DNA of 64,000 nt from Cohnella sp. AR92 (GTDB taxonomy: Bacteria > Bacillota > Bacilli > Paenibacillales > Paenibacillaceae). The stretch lies in the NCBI RefSeq assembly GCF_003990975.1, contig NZ_RZJR01000009.1, positions 1 through 64,000 of the forward strand, given 5' to 3'. Of this stretch, positions 57,028 to 64,000 are shown one piece after another. How positions within the stretch are numbered: position 1 is the stretch's first letter; every line of letters starts with the position of its first letter. The notes under the pieces are model-generated. The model was not told the origin of the DNA, did not search any database, and worked only from the letters and a program-made list of their open reading frames with translations. A program made the position numbers and the translations under genes.

Positions 57028-57809
57028 TCCTCGTTACCCCTCGCTTCGTTCTTCGCCGCCGGGCGCGCCCGTCCGGTCAAGAGAGCATAAGCATAATCCT
57101 CGCGCCCGCTCGCGCTTGCCCATCGGCTTGCCTGCTCCCAGTCATACTCGACCTGAATCGGCTCGACCGTCCATTCGCCGTTCTCGGCTCTGTCAGCCAC
57201 GCAATAGCGGGCATGCGGCGATCCCGCTTCCATTGCATGCGGATAGGGCTCCTCGTCCTCATAAGCCGGCAGGCCGACGCTCCCTGGATTGACGATGGTT
57301 TGCCCGTTAGGCAGCTTCACCATTCGCGGAACATGGCTGTGCCCGCAGAAAATATACGTTGCCGTGACGCCGGCAAGTTCGCTAAACAGCTCTTCCGCGC
57401 TTTTAACCCCTGCGCCGTCACGGCTTATTTTCTCCAGCAGATAATCGCGGTTGGAGAACGGAGTTCCATGGCAGAACAACAAATCTTCGACCTGCCAGGT
57501 CTCCCGGAATCCACGGATCCAATCGATCGTCCGATCATCCAGGAGAGGCTTCACGAAGCCGTAGGTACCGGCAAGCGGCCTCTCCTCCAACAGAATATCG
57601 TCGCAATTGCCCATTATGGATACAATAGAAGGATGCCTTGCGAGCAAATCCGCCGTACCCATAGGGTCCAATGGACCGAAGAGGCTGTCTCCCAGATTGA
57701 CGATTCTCGGAATGCCGCGCGCTTCGATATCCTTCAGCACGGCTTCAAGCGCCAAGCGATTGCCATGCACGTCCGATATCACGGCGATGGCGCCGCTCCG
57801 ATTCCCCAT
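57024..57809 (-). CDS. Metallophosphoesterase, YfcE/MPE type
   Basis: A 261-residue calcineurin-like phosphoesterase from the ATG at 57809 (MGNRSGAIAVISDVHGNRLA), with GAGGAAG directly upstream; an in-frame ATG at 57845 is possible. Metal-binding motifs are SDVHGN, NLGDSLFGPLD, MGNCDD, FCHGTPFSN and CGHSHVPRM. It hydrolyses a phosphodiester or phosphomonoester in the cytoplasm; the substrate is unknown. The SDR gene overlaps its end. Confidence 0.88.
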   Translation of the reverse strand: MGNRSGAIAVISDVHGNRLALEAVLKDIEARGIPRIVNLGDSLFGPLDPMGTADLLARHPSIVSIMGNCDDILLEERPLAGTYGFVKPLLDDRTIDWIRGFRETWQVEDLLFCHGTPFSNRDYLLEKISRDGAGVKSAEELFSELAGVTATYIFCGHSHVPRMVKLPNGQTIVNPGSVGLPAYEDEEPYPHAMEAGSPHARYCVADRAENGEWTVEPIQVEYDWEQASRWASASGREDYAYALLTGRARPAAKNEARGNEE

Positions 57810-57862
57810 CTTCCTCAACCCCCGTCGACAAGAAGTCGATAACATTCCATAAGGGCAACAAA

Positions 57863-57879
57863 AGCCCCTTAACGGGGCT
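57863..57879 (-). terminator. Terminator-like hairpin upstream of the phosphoesterase
   Basis: AGCCCC (57863-57868) and GGGGCT (57874-57879) form a short stem; on the minus strand TTTTGTT follows. It lies past the cheX stop (57935) and before the phosphoesterase gene, so it would end cheX transcription. Confidence 0.8.
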
Positions 57880-57934
57880 CTAAAATCTAAGTATACGATT
57901 AGGCAGGGGCATTGCGCAAACTCGAATCCGATCT

Positions 57935-58393
57935 TTAAGCGATCATGACCTGGATCTCCAGCTCTCCGATTCCGTCCATGATGAGAGGCACGGCTAACGC
58001 GCGGCTGGCGGCCAGCGAATCGAACCGTTCCGAGTGGAAAATACGAGGCGGAGTGATGTCGACCTTGACGCCTTGATTGAACAGCATCGTGCTGGCGTTG
58101 CCGCTGATCATGTTGCTCAGCTCCGAGATCGCGCTCTTGCCCATCTCGTCGATCTCCGTAATCGCGAAACCGCCCATCATGGCGGAGATGATCTTAAGCG
58201 CGACGGATTCGCTTAAGCCGAAGACAATGTTGCCGCTCATTTGCCCGGTTAGCCCTATCTGTATCCAAACGTGGTGATCGACGAATTGAATATCCTTCAC
58301 GGTGAGCTGTCCTGTGCTGGGCCGGATCTGGACCATCTGTTCGATGACATTGCGCGCGGATTCCAAGAACGGGTTGATGAACTCTGCCTTCAA
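57935..58393 (-). CDS. cheX: CheX-type chemotaxis phosphatase
   Basis: A CheC/CheX-family protein that removes phosphate from CheY-P. The family helix SAISELSNMISGNA carries the ExxN active pair, and the pattern SGNIVFGLSESVALKIISAM is typical. I favour the TTG at 58391-58393 (LKAEFINPFLESARN), preceded by AAGGGGG, as CheX proteins start at this point (152 residues); an ATG at 58426 with AAAGGAA adds 11 residues. It stands alone here, away from other chemotaxis genes. Confidence 0.85.
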   Translation of the reverse strand: MKAEFINPFLESARNVIEQMVQIRPSTGQLTVKDIQFVDHHVWIQIGLTGQMSGNIVFGLSESVALKIISAMMGGFAITEIDEMGKSAISELSNMISGNASTMLFNQGVKVDITPPRIFHSERFDSLAASRALAVPLIMDGIGELEIQVMIA

Positions 58394-58586
58394 AGCTTGC
58401 TCGCCCCCTTGCCATATTCCGACCATGAATTTCCTTTATTATACTTAAAGGTGAGGAACAAGTACACTTCTTTTTCTAGTAAAAGGGACTGCCAGCAGGG
58501 AAACATGTCGATAATTAGCGGTTTTTGCCTTCAAAATAGTTCTTGATACCCATCCTTCTAGAAGCGACGCCAGAAGCCGATCCGAA

Positions 58587-59177
58587 CTATTCCGAAGCCC
58601 CCTTCCAGCCGTGCTCTCCCCCTTCGAACGACGGCTCCCAGAACCGCCCTTCCCTGGCGTCCGCCAGCGTATCGAGCAGCCACTTCTCCTCCGTCCGACC
58701 GAAATCGATCATTCCTTGGATCATCCTCGCGGAGCTTCTCGGGATGGCCGTCCCTTTGACGGCCAGAACCTGCTCCAGACGCTCGACCCGCTTCCGGCAC
58801 TCTTCCAATTGAAGCTCGACGATCCCGATGACTTTGTCCGGATCCGCGTGGCGAAGGAAGGGCATCGCCATCATCATCGGGTGCTTGGGATACGCCGTCT
58901 TCTCCAATTGGGGGTAGAGAAGCGCCAGAAGCTCGTCCTTGCCCTCTGCGGTAATTTGATAGACCGTCTTGTCGTGACGAGGCTCCCCTTCGCTTGGAAC
59001 GGCATCGATCGTCTCGATCATGCCGCTCTCGCGAAGCTGGTCCACCGCATAATAGAGGGAGCCGTCCTGCAGCCGGAACGCGTTGTTCCAATTGCGCTGC
59101 TTCATCGTCTGGCGAATGTCGTAGGGATGCCTGGGCTTCTCCATCAGAAGCCCCAGCACCATCAGCTTCATCGACAT
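58587..59177 (-). CDS. PadR family transcriptional regulator
   Basis: A 196-residue regulator. The winged helix-turn-helix covers residues 1-95 (MSMKLMVLGLLMEKPRHPYD, DGSLYYAVDQLRESGMIET), followed by a C-terminal dimerisation helix (Vir_act_alpha_C-like, about 100-185). It lies 5 bp downstream of the MFS efflux gene in the same direction, so it probably represses that operon, including itself, and is relieved by the pump's substrates. A perfect palindrome in the shared promoter (60764-60773) is a candidate operator. Confidence 0.88.
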   Translation of the reverse strand: MSMKLMVLGLLMEKPRHPYDIRQTMKQRNWNNAFRLQDGSLYYAVDQLRESGMIETIDAVPSEGEPRHDKTVYQITAEGKDELLALLYPQLEKTAYPKHPMMMAMPFLRHADPDKVIGIVELQLEECRKRVERLEQVLAVKGTAIPRSSARMIQGMIDFGRTEEKWLLDTLADAREGRFWEPSFEGGEHGWKGASE

Positions 59178-59182
59178 TCTTC

Positions 59183-60742
59183 CTAGCCTCTATGCGCGGA
59201 CGCTTCGCCCGGCGCTTTCCGTTCCGCGGGTTCGCCGTCCGGCTTAGCCGCGAAGGTCAGACGAGCGTTGCCCATGAGCAAGGCGAACAGCAGAGCCGCT
59301 GCGGGCAGTACGATCGACCATTGGAAAATAAACAGGATCGAGTGGCCCAGCTTATCGAGCAGAGACTGCAGCACGTCGGCCGGAATCTTCATTCTCGCCT
59401 GAGTCTCCGGATCCAGCAGCGCTTGGCCTCCTTTGATCTTATCCGCCATCTGCGAAGCGCCCGGAAGCTCGCTGACGCTGGAATGGAAATACTGCTTCTG
59501 CATGGCGCCGAACACCGTCACCCCAAGCGCCGAACCGATCGTTCGGAAGAAGGTGATGAGCGAGGAGGCGGAGCCCTTGTATTGCGGCGGAATCGAGTTA
59601 AGCGTCGAGATGTTCAAGAGAGAGAACGAGATGCCGATGCCGAGACCGACCACGATCATGTACAGGATGATCTCGAGTCGGGACGAATCCAGGTTCATGG
59701 CGTAGCCGAGCAGCGAGCACCCGATCAGCAGGGTAAGCGCCGACGCCAGCATGGAATTGCGGTAAGGGAACTTGGAGGCGACCCGGCCGCCGATCTGGCT
59801 GCTCGCGACGACCCCCAGCATCATCGGGGTAAGAAGGGAGCTCGTCTCGGTTGCCGTCTTGTGGAAGACGCCTTGATAGAACAGCGGAATATAAGTAGCC
59901 GCCGCGATCATCACGCCCCCGTAGAGCATGCTGATCATCATGCTGCTGGTGAATACGCGCCCCTTGAACAAGCGGAGGGCGATAATCGGCTCCTTCGCCG
60001 CCCGTTCCACTCCCAGGAACGCGATCAGAAGAATGCCGGAGGCGACGAAGAACGCGATCGTTCTCCAAGAACCCCATCCCCAGCTGTCCGAGCCCAGCTC
60101 GAGAGCGAACATAAGGAACAGGACGGAACCCGCGAGCAGAACGGCGCCGGGCCAGTCGATGCTGACCTTCCGGGTATTCTTCGTCTCCTTGTAGCCTTTG
60201 AGGATGAACAAGAACGACAGAAGCCCGATCGGCACGTTAATGTAGAAGATCCACCGCCAGCTGATATTGTCGGTAATCAGGGCGCCCAGAATCGGGCCGA
60301 ATACGCTGGATAAGCCGAAGACGGCGCCGAACAGCCCCATCATCTTGCCGCGCTTCTCCTGCGAGAACAGGTCGAAAATAATGGTGAACACGATCGGGGT
60401 CAGCGAGCCGGCGCCAATCCCCTGAATCGCCCGGTAAATAATCAGTTCCTCCATGTTCGTGGCCGTGCCGCACAGGATGGAGCCGAGAATGAACAATGCG
60501 ATTCCCGAGAGGAAGAACCGCTTCCTTCCGTACATGTCGGACATCTTCCCGAGGATCGGGGTCGAGACGACCATCGCGATCATGTAAGCGGAGTACACCC
60601 AGGTGAACTTGTCGAGCCCGCCGAGCTTGCCGATGATCACCTTCATGGCCGTGGAGACGATCGTCTGGTCAAGCGCCGACATGAACAATCCAAGCAGCAG
60701 CCCGGCGATGACGAGCTTCGTGCTGCTTTGTTTCTTATCCAT
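59183..60742 (-). CDS. MFS efflux transporter, DHA2 (EmrB/QacA) family
   Basis: A 519-residue drug:H+ antiporter with 14 predicted spans. Family motifs are LDQTIVSTAMKVIIGKLGGL (motif D1 region, about 24-43), GKMSDMYGRKRFFLSGIALF (motif A) and AIQGIGAGSLTPIVFTIIFD (motif C region). It exports amphipathic or toxic compounds using the proton gradient. A PadR regulator follows in the operon. The N-terminus is the ATG at 60742. Confidence 0.92.
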   Translation of the reverse strand: MDKKQSSTKLVIAGLLLGLFMSALDQTIVSTAMKVIIGKLGGLDKFTWVYSAYMIAMVVSTPILGKMSDMYGRKRFFLSGIALFILGSILCGTATNMEELIIYRAIQGIGAGSLTPIVFTIIFDLFSQEKRGKMMGLFGAVFGLSSVFGPILGALITDNISWRWIFYINVPIGLLSFLFILKGYKETKNTRKVSIDWPGAVLLAGSVLFLMFALELGSDSWGWGSWRTIAFFVASGILLIAFLGVERAAKEPIIALRLFKGRVFTSSMMISMLYGGVMIAAATYIPLFYQGVFHKTATETSSLLTPMMLGVVASSQIGGRVASKFPYRNSMLASALTLLIGCSLLGYAMNLDSSRLEIILYMIVVGLGIGISFSLLNISTLNSIPPQYKGSASSLITFFRTIGSALGVTVFGAMQKQYFHSSVSELPGASQMADKIKGGQALLDPETQARMKIPADVLQSLLDKLGHSILFIFQWSIVLPAAALLFALLMGNARLTFAAKPDGEPAERKAPGEASAHRG

Positions 60743-60763
60743 CCTTTATCCGCCCCATTTTAC

Positions 60764-60773
60764 TCAAATTTGA
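60764..60773. promoter_or_regulatory. Palindromic operator candidate before the MFS gene
   Basis: TCAAATTTGA (60764-60773) is a perfect 10-bp palindrome between the -10 box of the MFS promoter and its start codon, the usual place for a repressor such as the PadR protein encoded in the same operon. Confidence 0.5.
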
Positions 60774-60787
60774 ATGATTCCCCTGCT

Positions 60788-60815
60788 ATTATAGCTATTT
60801 TCTGGAAGGCTGCAA
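60788..60815 (-). promoter_or_regulatory. Promoter of the MFS-PadR operon
   Basis: On the minus strand TTGCAG (60810-60815) and TATAAT (60788-60793) are 16 bp apart. Confidence 0.65.
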
Positions 60816-60826
60816 CGAATATTTTT

Positions 60827-60855
60827 TTGCTCCCCTTCCCCAAATCGCCTATAAT
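60827..60855 (+). promoter_or_regulatory. Promoter of the LysR gene
   Basis: TTGCTC (60827-60832) and TATAAT (60850-60855) are 17 bp apart, with the LysR start at 60931. It is divergent from the MFS promoter. Confidence 0.6.
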
Positions 60856-60930
60856 GTACATGAGCGCAAAAACGTTTTTTATTGCACGGACGGTAACGAT
60901 AAATTTATTTTGGTAGAAGGAGGCGGTTCA

Positions 60931-61833
60931 TTGAACATCAGTCAGCTGGAAACACTGCTTACGATCTCCAAGACGCTAAGTTTCCGCAAAGCCGGCGAGC
61001 TGCTCAATCTGACACAGCCTGCCGTATCTGCCCAGATCAAGAGCCTGGAGGATGAATTCCGCGTCACGCTCGTCGACCGCAACCATCCCGTGACCCTGAC
61101 GGATCGGGGCAAGGTATTTCTCGAGCATGCCGAACGCATGCTGACGATCGTCGAAGAGCTCAAACAGAAGCTGTCCGACCTCGAGCAGATCCCGCAAGGG
61201 CATATCGTCCTCGGAACCACGACTTCCATCGCCATTCAGATTCTCCCGCGGGTCTTGTCTTATTTTCAGAACCAGTTCCCGCTTATCAAGACTTCCATTC
61301 AGTCCATGTCTTCCTCGCAGGTCATGGTCAGCGTCGAGAACGGGTCCGTGGACATCGGCATCGGCTACCTGAATGAGAAGCATCCGCAGATCGAGACCTC
61401 GGTGCTGTATTACGACACGTTCGAGCTGGTCGTCTCTCCCAAGCATCCGCTCGCCAAGTTCCAACACGTCACGATCGACATGCTGAAGGATGTGCCGTTG
61501 ATCCTCCTCTCGCCGGACACGCAGGGCAGGCGCTTCGCGGACCGCGTTTTCCTGCAGCATCAGCTGCAGCCGAACATCGCGATGGAGCTTGGAAGCAGCG
61601 AAGAGGTGAAGAGAATGGCGGAGCTGAATCTGGGAGCCGCCATCGTATCCAAGCTTTCGATCTCGAACGAGGTTCGGAACGGAACGCTCAAGATGATTCC
61701 CGTGACGGAGCTGGAAGTCACGCATCCGGTCGGGGTCATCACGAAGGCCGGCCGTTACAAGAACAGCGCGATGCGCCAATTCCTGAACGACCTCAAGGGA
61801 ATGCCGGAGGATCAGTTCATCGGAAGCGAGTAA
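60931..61833 (+). CDS. LysR family transcriptional regulator
   Basis: A 300-residue LysR regulator. I chose the TTG at 60931, directly after AGAAGGAGGCGGTTCA, giving the usual start LNISQLETLLTISKTLSFRK; a TTG at 60910 lies before that ribosome site. The HTH is FRKAGELLNLTQPAVSAQIK and the effector domain spans about 90-290. It resembles the CysL/CbbR-like branch. The divergent MFS/PadR operon has its own regulator, so the target of this protein is unclear. No gene in the same direction is close enough to be its obvious target. Confidence 0.88.
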   Translation: MNISQLETLLTISKTLSFRKAGELLNLTQPAVSAQIKSLEDEFRVTLVDRNHPVTLTDRGKVFLEHAERMLTIVEELKQKLSDLEQIPQGHIVLGTTTSIAIQILPRVLSYFQNQFPLIKTSIQSMSSSQVMVSVENGSVDIGIGYLNEKHPQIETSVLYYDTFELVVSPKHPLAKFQHVTIDMLKDVPLILLSPDTQGRRFADRVFLQHQLQPNIAMELGSSEEVKRMAELNLGAAIVSKLSISNEVRNGTLKMIPVTELEVTHPVGVITKAGRYKNSAMRQFLNDLKGMPEDQFIGSE

Positions 61834-61903
61834 CGATACAGGTTGAATGAGGGTAAGCGGTTATGATGGGTTACAGTGCCGGATCTTGAGCTTATGCCTG
61901 CCC

Positions 61904-61924
61904 TAACCCGATATTGTCGGGTTA
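61904..61924. repeat. TAACCCGA-N5-TCGGGTTA palindrome, copy 2
   Basis: Arms TAACCCGA (61904-61911) and TCGGGTTA (61917-61924). It has the same arms as the copy at 12113-12133. It lies between the LysR and PHP genes and could act as a weak terminator for LysR, but no T-run follows. Confidence 0.75.
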
Positions 61925-61991
61925 GAGAAAGTTGTATCTGCTTATCGCTCAACCACATCATCATCGGGAGACCGGCTAGGAGGAATGAATC

Positions 61992-62807
61992 ATGGCTAAA
62001 TTCGATCTTCACACTCACCACGACCGCTGCGGTCACGCGGACGGCGTTATCGAGGACTACATCCGCTCGGCGATCGACGCGGGACTCGCCGTCATCGGCA
62101 TCTCCGACCATTCGCCGTACTTCGCGCACGAAGCGGATCAGCCGTTCCCGGGCATCGCGATGGCCCGAAGCGAATTCCCGAACTATATCGCCCAGGTACT
62201 TGAGCTTAAAGAGCGCTATAAGGGCAAGATCGACGTGCTGTTGGGCGTGGAATCCGATTACTTCCCCGATCATATCGAGCTGTACCGTTCGATCTATGCC
62301 AAGTATCCGTTCGATTACGTCATCGGCTCCGTCCATCAGACGAGAGGGGTCAGCATCTTCAATCGCAATCGTTGGAAAGGCCTGGCGGACGACGTGCAGA
62401 CCGAGGAGAAAAAGCACTACTACGAGTTGATCCGAGACTCCGCGAACTCCGGCGTGTTCCAGGTGCTCGGCCACATCGACGCCATGAAGGGTTACTATCC
62501 GGCCTTCTCGGACATCAAGGGGGCCGAGGCCGAGGTCGACGAAGCGCTTAAGGCCGTCGCCGCCAATGACATCTCGCTGGAGATCAACACGAGCGGCAAG
62601 ACCAAATACGTCGGCGGCTGGTATCCGTCGGACGAGATTCTGGAACGGGCGCTCCACTTCAACGCGGACGTTACTTTCGGCTCCGATGCCCACCTCCCTG
62701 CCCGAGTCGGCGACGAGTGGGAAGAGGTAAGCAAGAGACTGAAGGAGATCGGCTTCACGCGGTGGGTCTACTTCAAGCAGAAGCAGAAGGTCGTTGTTCC
62801 TCTATAA
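61992..62807 (+). CDS. PHP domain histidinol-phosphatase-like protein
   Basis: A 271-residue PHP phosphatase. Metal ligands appear in the expected places: FDLHTHHDRCGH (residues 4-15), ISDHSPYF, GVESDYFPDH, GSVHQTRG, LGHIDAMK and FGSDAHLPAR. The closest family is HisK/HisJ-type histidinol phosphatase, the penultimate step of histidine synthesis, and the length fits. No his genes are nearby, so another phosphate ester is possible. GGAGGAATGAATC precedes the ATG. Confidence 0.88.
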   Translation: MAKFDLHTHHDRCGHADGVIEDYIRSAIDAGLAVIGISDHSPYFAHEADQPFPGIAMARSEFPNYIAQVLELKERYKGKIDVLLGVESDYFPDHIELYRSIYAKYPFDYVIGSVHQTRGVSIFNRNRWKGLADDVQTEEKKHYYELIRDSANSGVFQVLGHIDAMKGYYPAFSDIKGAEAEVDEALKAVAANDISLEINTSGKTKYVGGWYPSDEILERALHFNADVTFGSDAHLPARVGDEWEEVSKRLKEIGFTRWVYFKQKQKVVVPL

Positions 62808-62815
62808 AGGCCAAA

Positions 62816-62841
62816 CAAGTCCGCCGGCTTCGGCGGACTTG
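62816..62841 (+). terminator. Terminator of the PHP gene
   Basis: CAAGTCCGCCG (62816-62826) and CGGCGGACTTG (62831-62841) form a perfect 11-bp stem with a four-base loop, followed by AGCTTTT. Confidence 0.9.
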
Positions 62842-62875
62842 AGCTTTTCCCCCGTGCTTATGAAGCCAAAAAAAG

Positions 62876-62901
62876 AGGACCCTTCACCGCTGAAGGGTCC
62901 T
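62876..62901. terminator. Second hairpin downstream of the PHP gene
   Basis: AGGACCCTTCA (62876-62886) and TGAAGGGTCCT (62891-62901) form a perfect 11-bp stem with a four-base loop, preceded by a run of A. It may be a second terminator or one facing the minus strand. The rest of 62902-63032 shows no clear gene. Confidence 0.7.
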
Positions 62902-63032
62902 TCAATAATATGAAAAGGGGGTCTTGGTTTCTATTCTAGCCAAGGAGTGCGACAACGGAATGACAGCGATATTTCAATTGTGTAACAAATTCAACCTATT
63001 GGAAGAGGATTAATGAGGAGAGTGTTTTCCCT

Positions 63033-63947
63033 TTGATATGGTTTCTCTCCGCGATAAGCAGCGCCCTCGTGTTCGGACTTGCCGGCCTGTTTATGAAGAT
63101 CAGCCAGATGCGAGGCGGCGCATCGAATTCCCTTCTCCTGGGACTCTATGCGGCGGGAACTTGCGGCTTCTGGGGACAAGCCCTGCTGGCTCATAGCTGG
63201 GACCCGCTGGACGTTCGCGTCTGGGTCGCCGGGGCGATCATCGGCCTCGGCTCCGCCTGGGGCAATCTTCTTTTCATGAAGGCCCTCGATTACGGACCGG
63301 CCAGCTTGACTTCGCCGCTCACGAACGCCAATATCCTGCTCGTCATCCTGATGGGAGCCCTCTGGTTCGACGAGCCGCTTCACCCCGTCGCCATCCTAGG
63401 AGTCTCGTGCCTGCTGATCGCCGTCCTGCTGCTGACCGTACGTCGCGGCAGTACCTTCTCCGTCAAAGACAATCGGTGGTATGCCTTCGTCTTCTTCGCG
63501 ATGCTACTGTTCTTCTTCCGCAACGGCGGGCTGAAGGTGACGGAGGCCATGGACCTTGATAATACCAGCGTTCTCTGGTCAGGCTATCTATTATCCTGGA
63601 TCTGGTTCGCGGTCGCTTCCCGCAAGGAGGCATCGGGTCCTGAAGCCGGAAAGGCTGAACCTGGCGAGAGGACTGACAAGGCTAGCAAACCCGGCAAAAT
63701 CGCCAAGTCCTCCCTCCGCATCGGCTATTTATGGGGGCTAGCCGCGGGAATCTGCTCGTACGGGGGCCTCCAGCTGTACTCGGCTGCGCTCGGCGAAGGG
63801 CCATCCCATCTCGTCGCTCCTATCTTCGCGACCAACGGCCTCGTCGTGGCGCTGGGATCCGTCCTTCTGTTCCGCGAGAAGCTGTCGATCCTCCAGTGGG
63901 GAGCCTTCGCTTTCTTGATGTTGGGGTTGGTCCTGGTTCGGATTTGA
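63033..63947 (+). CDS. EamA/DMT family membrane transporter
   Basis: A 304-residue ten-span transporter of the drug/metabolite (EamA) superfamily with two halves. N-terminal half: LSAISSALVFGLAGLFMKIS and YGPASLTSPLTNANILLVIL. C-terminal half: GLAAGICSYGGLQLYSAALG and APIFATNGLVVALGSVLLFR. A hydrophilic linker (about 200-225) separates them. The start is a TTG with a weak, distant GAGGAG. The substrate is unknown; relatives export amino acids or metabolites. Only 53 bases of non-coding DNA follow to the window end. Confidence 0.85.
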   Translation: MIWFLSAISSALVFGLAGLFMKISQMRGGASNSLLLGLYAAGTCGFWGQALLAHSWDPLDVRVWVAGAIIGLGSAWGNLLFMKALDYGPASLTSPLTNANILLVILMGALWFDEPLHPVAILGVSCLLIAVLLLTVRRGSTFSVKDNRWYAFVFFAMLLFFFRNGGLKVTEAMDLDNTSVLWSGYLLSWIWFAVASRKEASGPEAGKAEPGERTDKASKPGKIAKSSLRIGYLWGLAAGICSYGGLQLYSAALGEGPSHLVAPIFATNGLVVALGSVLLFREKLSILQWGAFAFLMLGLVLVRI

Positions 63948-64000
63948 TCGGGCTCCGGATTTTTGAACGGGCCTGATAACTGACTATATTTTTTATAGTA

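Overview
The window looks like chromosomal DNA of a Gram-positive, moderately GC-rich member of the Paenibacillaceae (Paenibacillus or Cohnella type). The basis is strong GGAGG-type ribosome sites with many TTG and GTG starts, a YesM/YesN two-component pair beside an Lpl-type sugar ABC transporter, an EcsAB pair, an S-layer homology (SLH) protein, a lipobox solute-binding protein and a CidR/CidAB set. This is inference from gene content. I saw no rRNA, tRNA, CRISPR array, transposase or integrase.

The centre (about 12.2-38.8 kb, almost all on the minus strand) is a contractile injection system of the phage-tail-like, extracellular (eCIS: Afp/PVC/MAC-like) kind. In transcription order it holds an MFS-like/HEAT/cyclic-nucleotide-binding membrane protein, a partner-switching trio (HATPase kinase, STAS antagonist, GAF-PP2C phosphatase), a double AAA+ ATPase, a DUF4255 (Pvc16/Afp16) terminator protein, sheath, tube, a CPxC small protein, a DUF6760 small protein, a second tube protein, a 1056-residue repeat protein, a LysM hub protein, gpD-like hub, gpV-like spike, gp25, two baseplate-J-like proteins, a gpI-like (TIGR02242) protein and a 559-residue protein with a conserved N-terminus. 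There is no capsid, terminase, portal or integrase, so it is not an ordinary prophage. No classic tape measure, tail fibre or PAAR gene lies inside the block.

Two flanks probably belong to the system. At 8.8-12.0 kb a DUF4280 (PAAR-like) protein and a MORN-repeat membrane protein run on the plus strand, beside a minus-strand pair made of a stalk-domain exported protein and a membrane protein with a degenerate class III cyclase domain. At 38.95-42.8 kb a 942-residue protein with a disordered N-terminus is followed by a YbjN-like protein; I read this pair as candidate cargo and chaperone (inference).

Outside the system, 0.4-6.0 kb holds a SnoaL-like protein, two GNAT acetyltransferases, a degenerate dihydroorotate-dehydrogenase/membrane fusion and cidR-cidA-cidB. 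From 42.8 kb to the end lie housekeeping and accessory genes: SDR, ecsAB, the two-component/ABC sugar system, SLH protein, DEAD-box helicase, SDR plus phosphoesterase, cheX, a PadR-controlled MFS efflux pump, a LysR regulator, a PHP phosphatase and an EamA transporter. Strong hairpin terminators separate most of these units.
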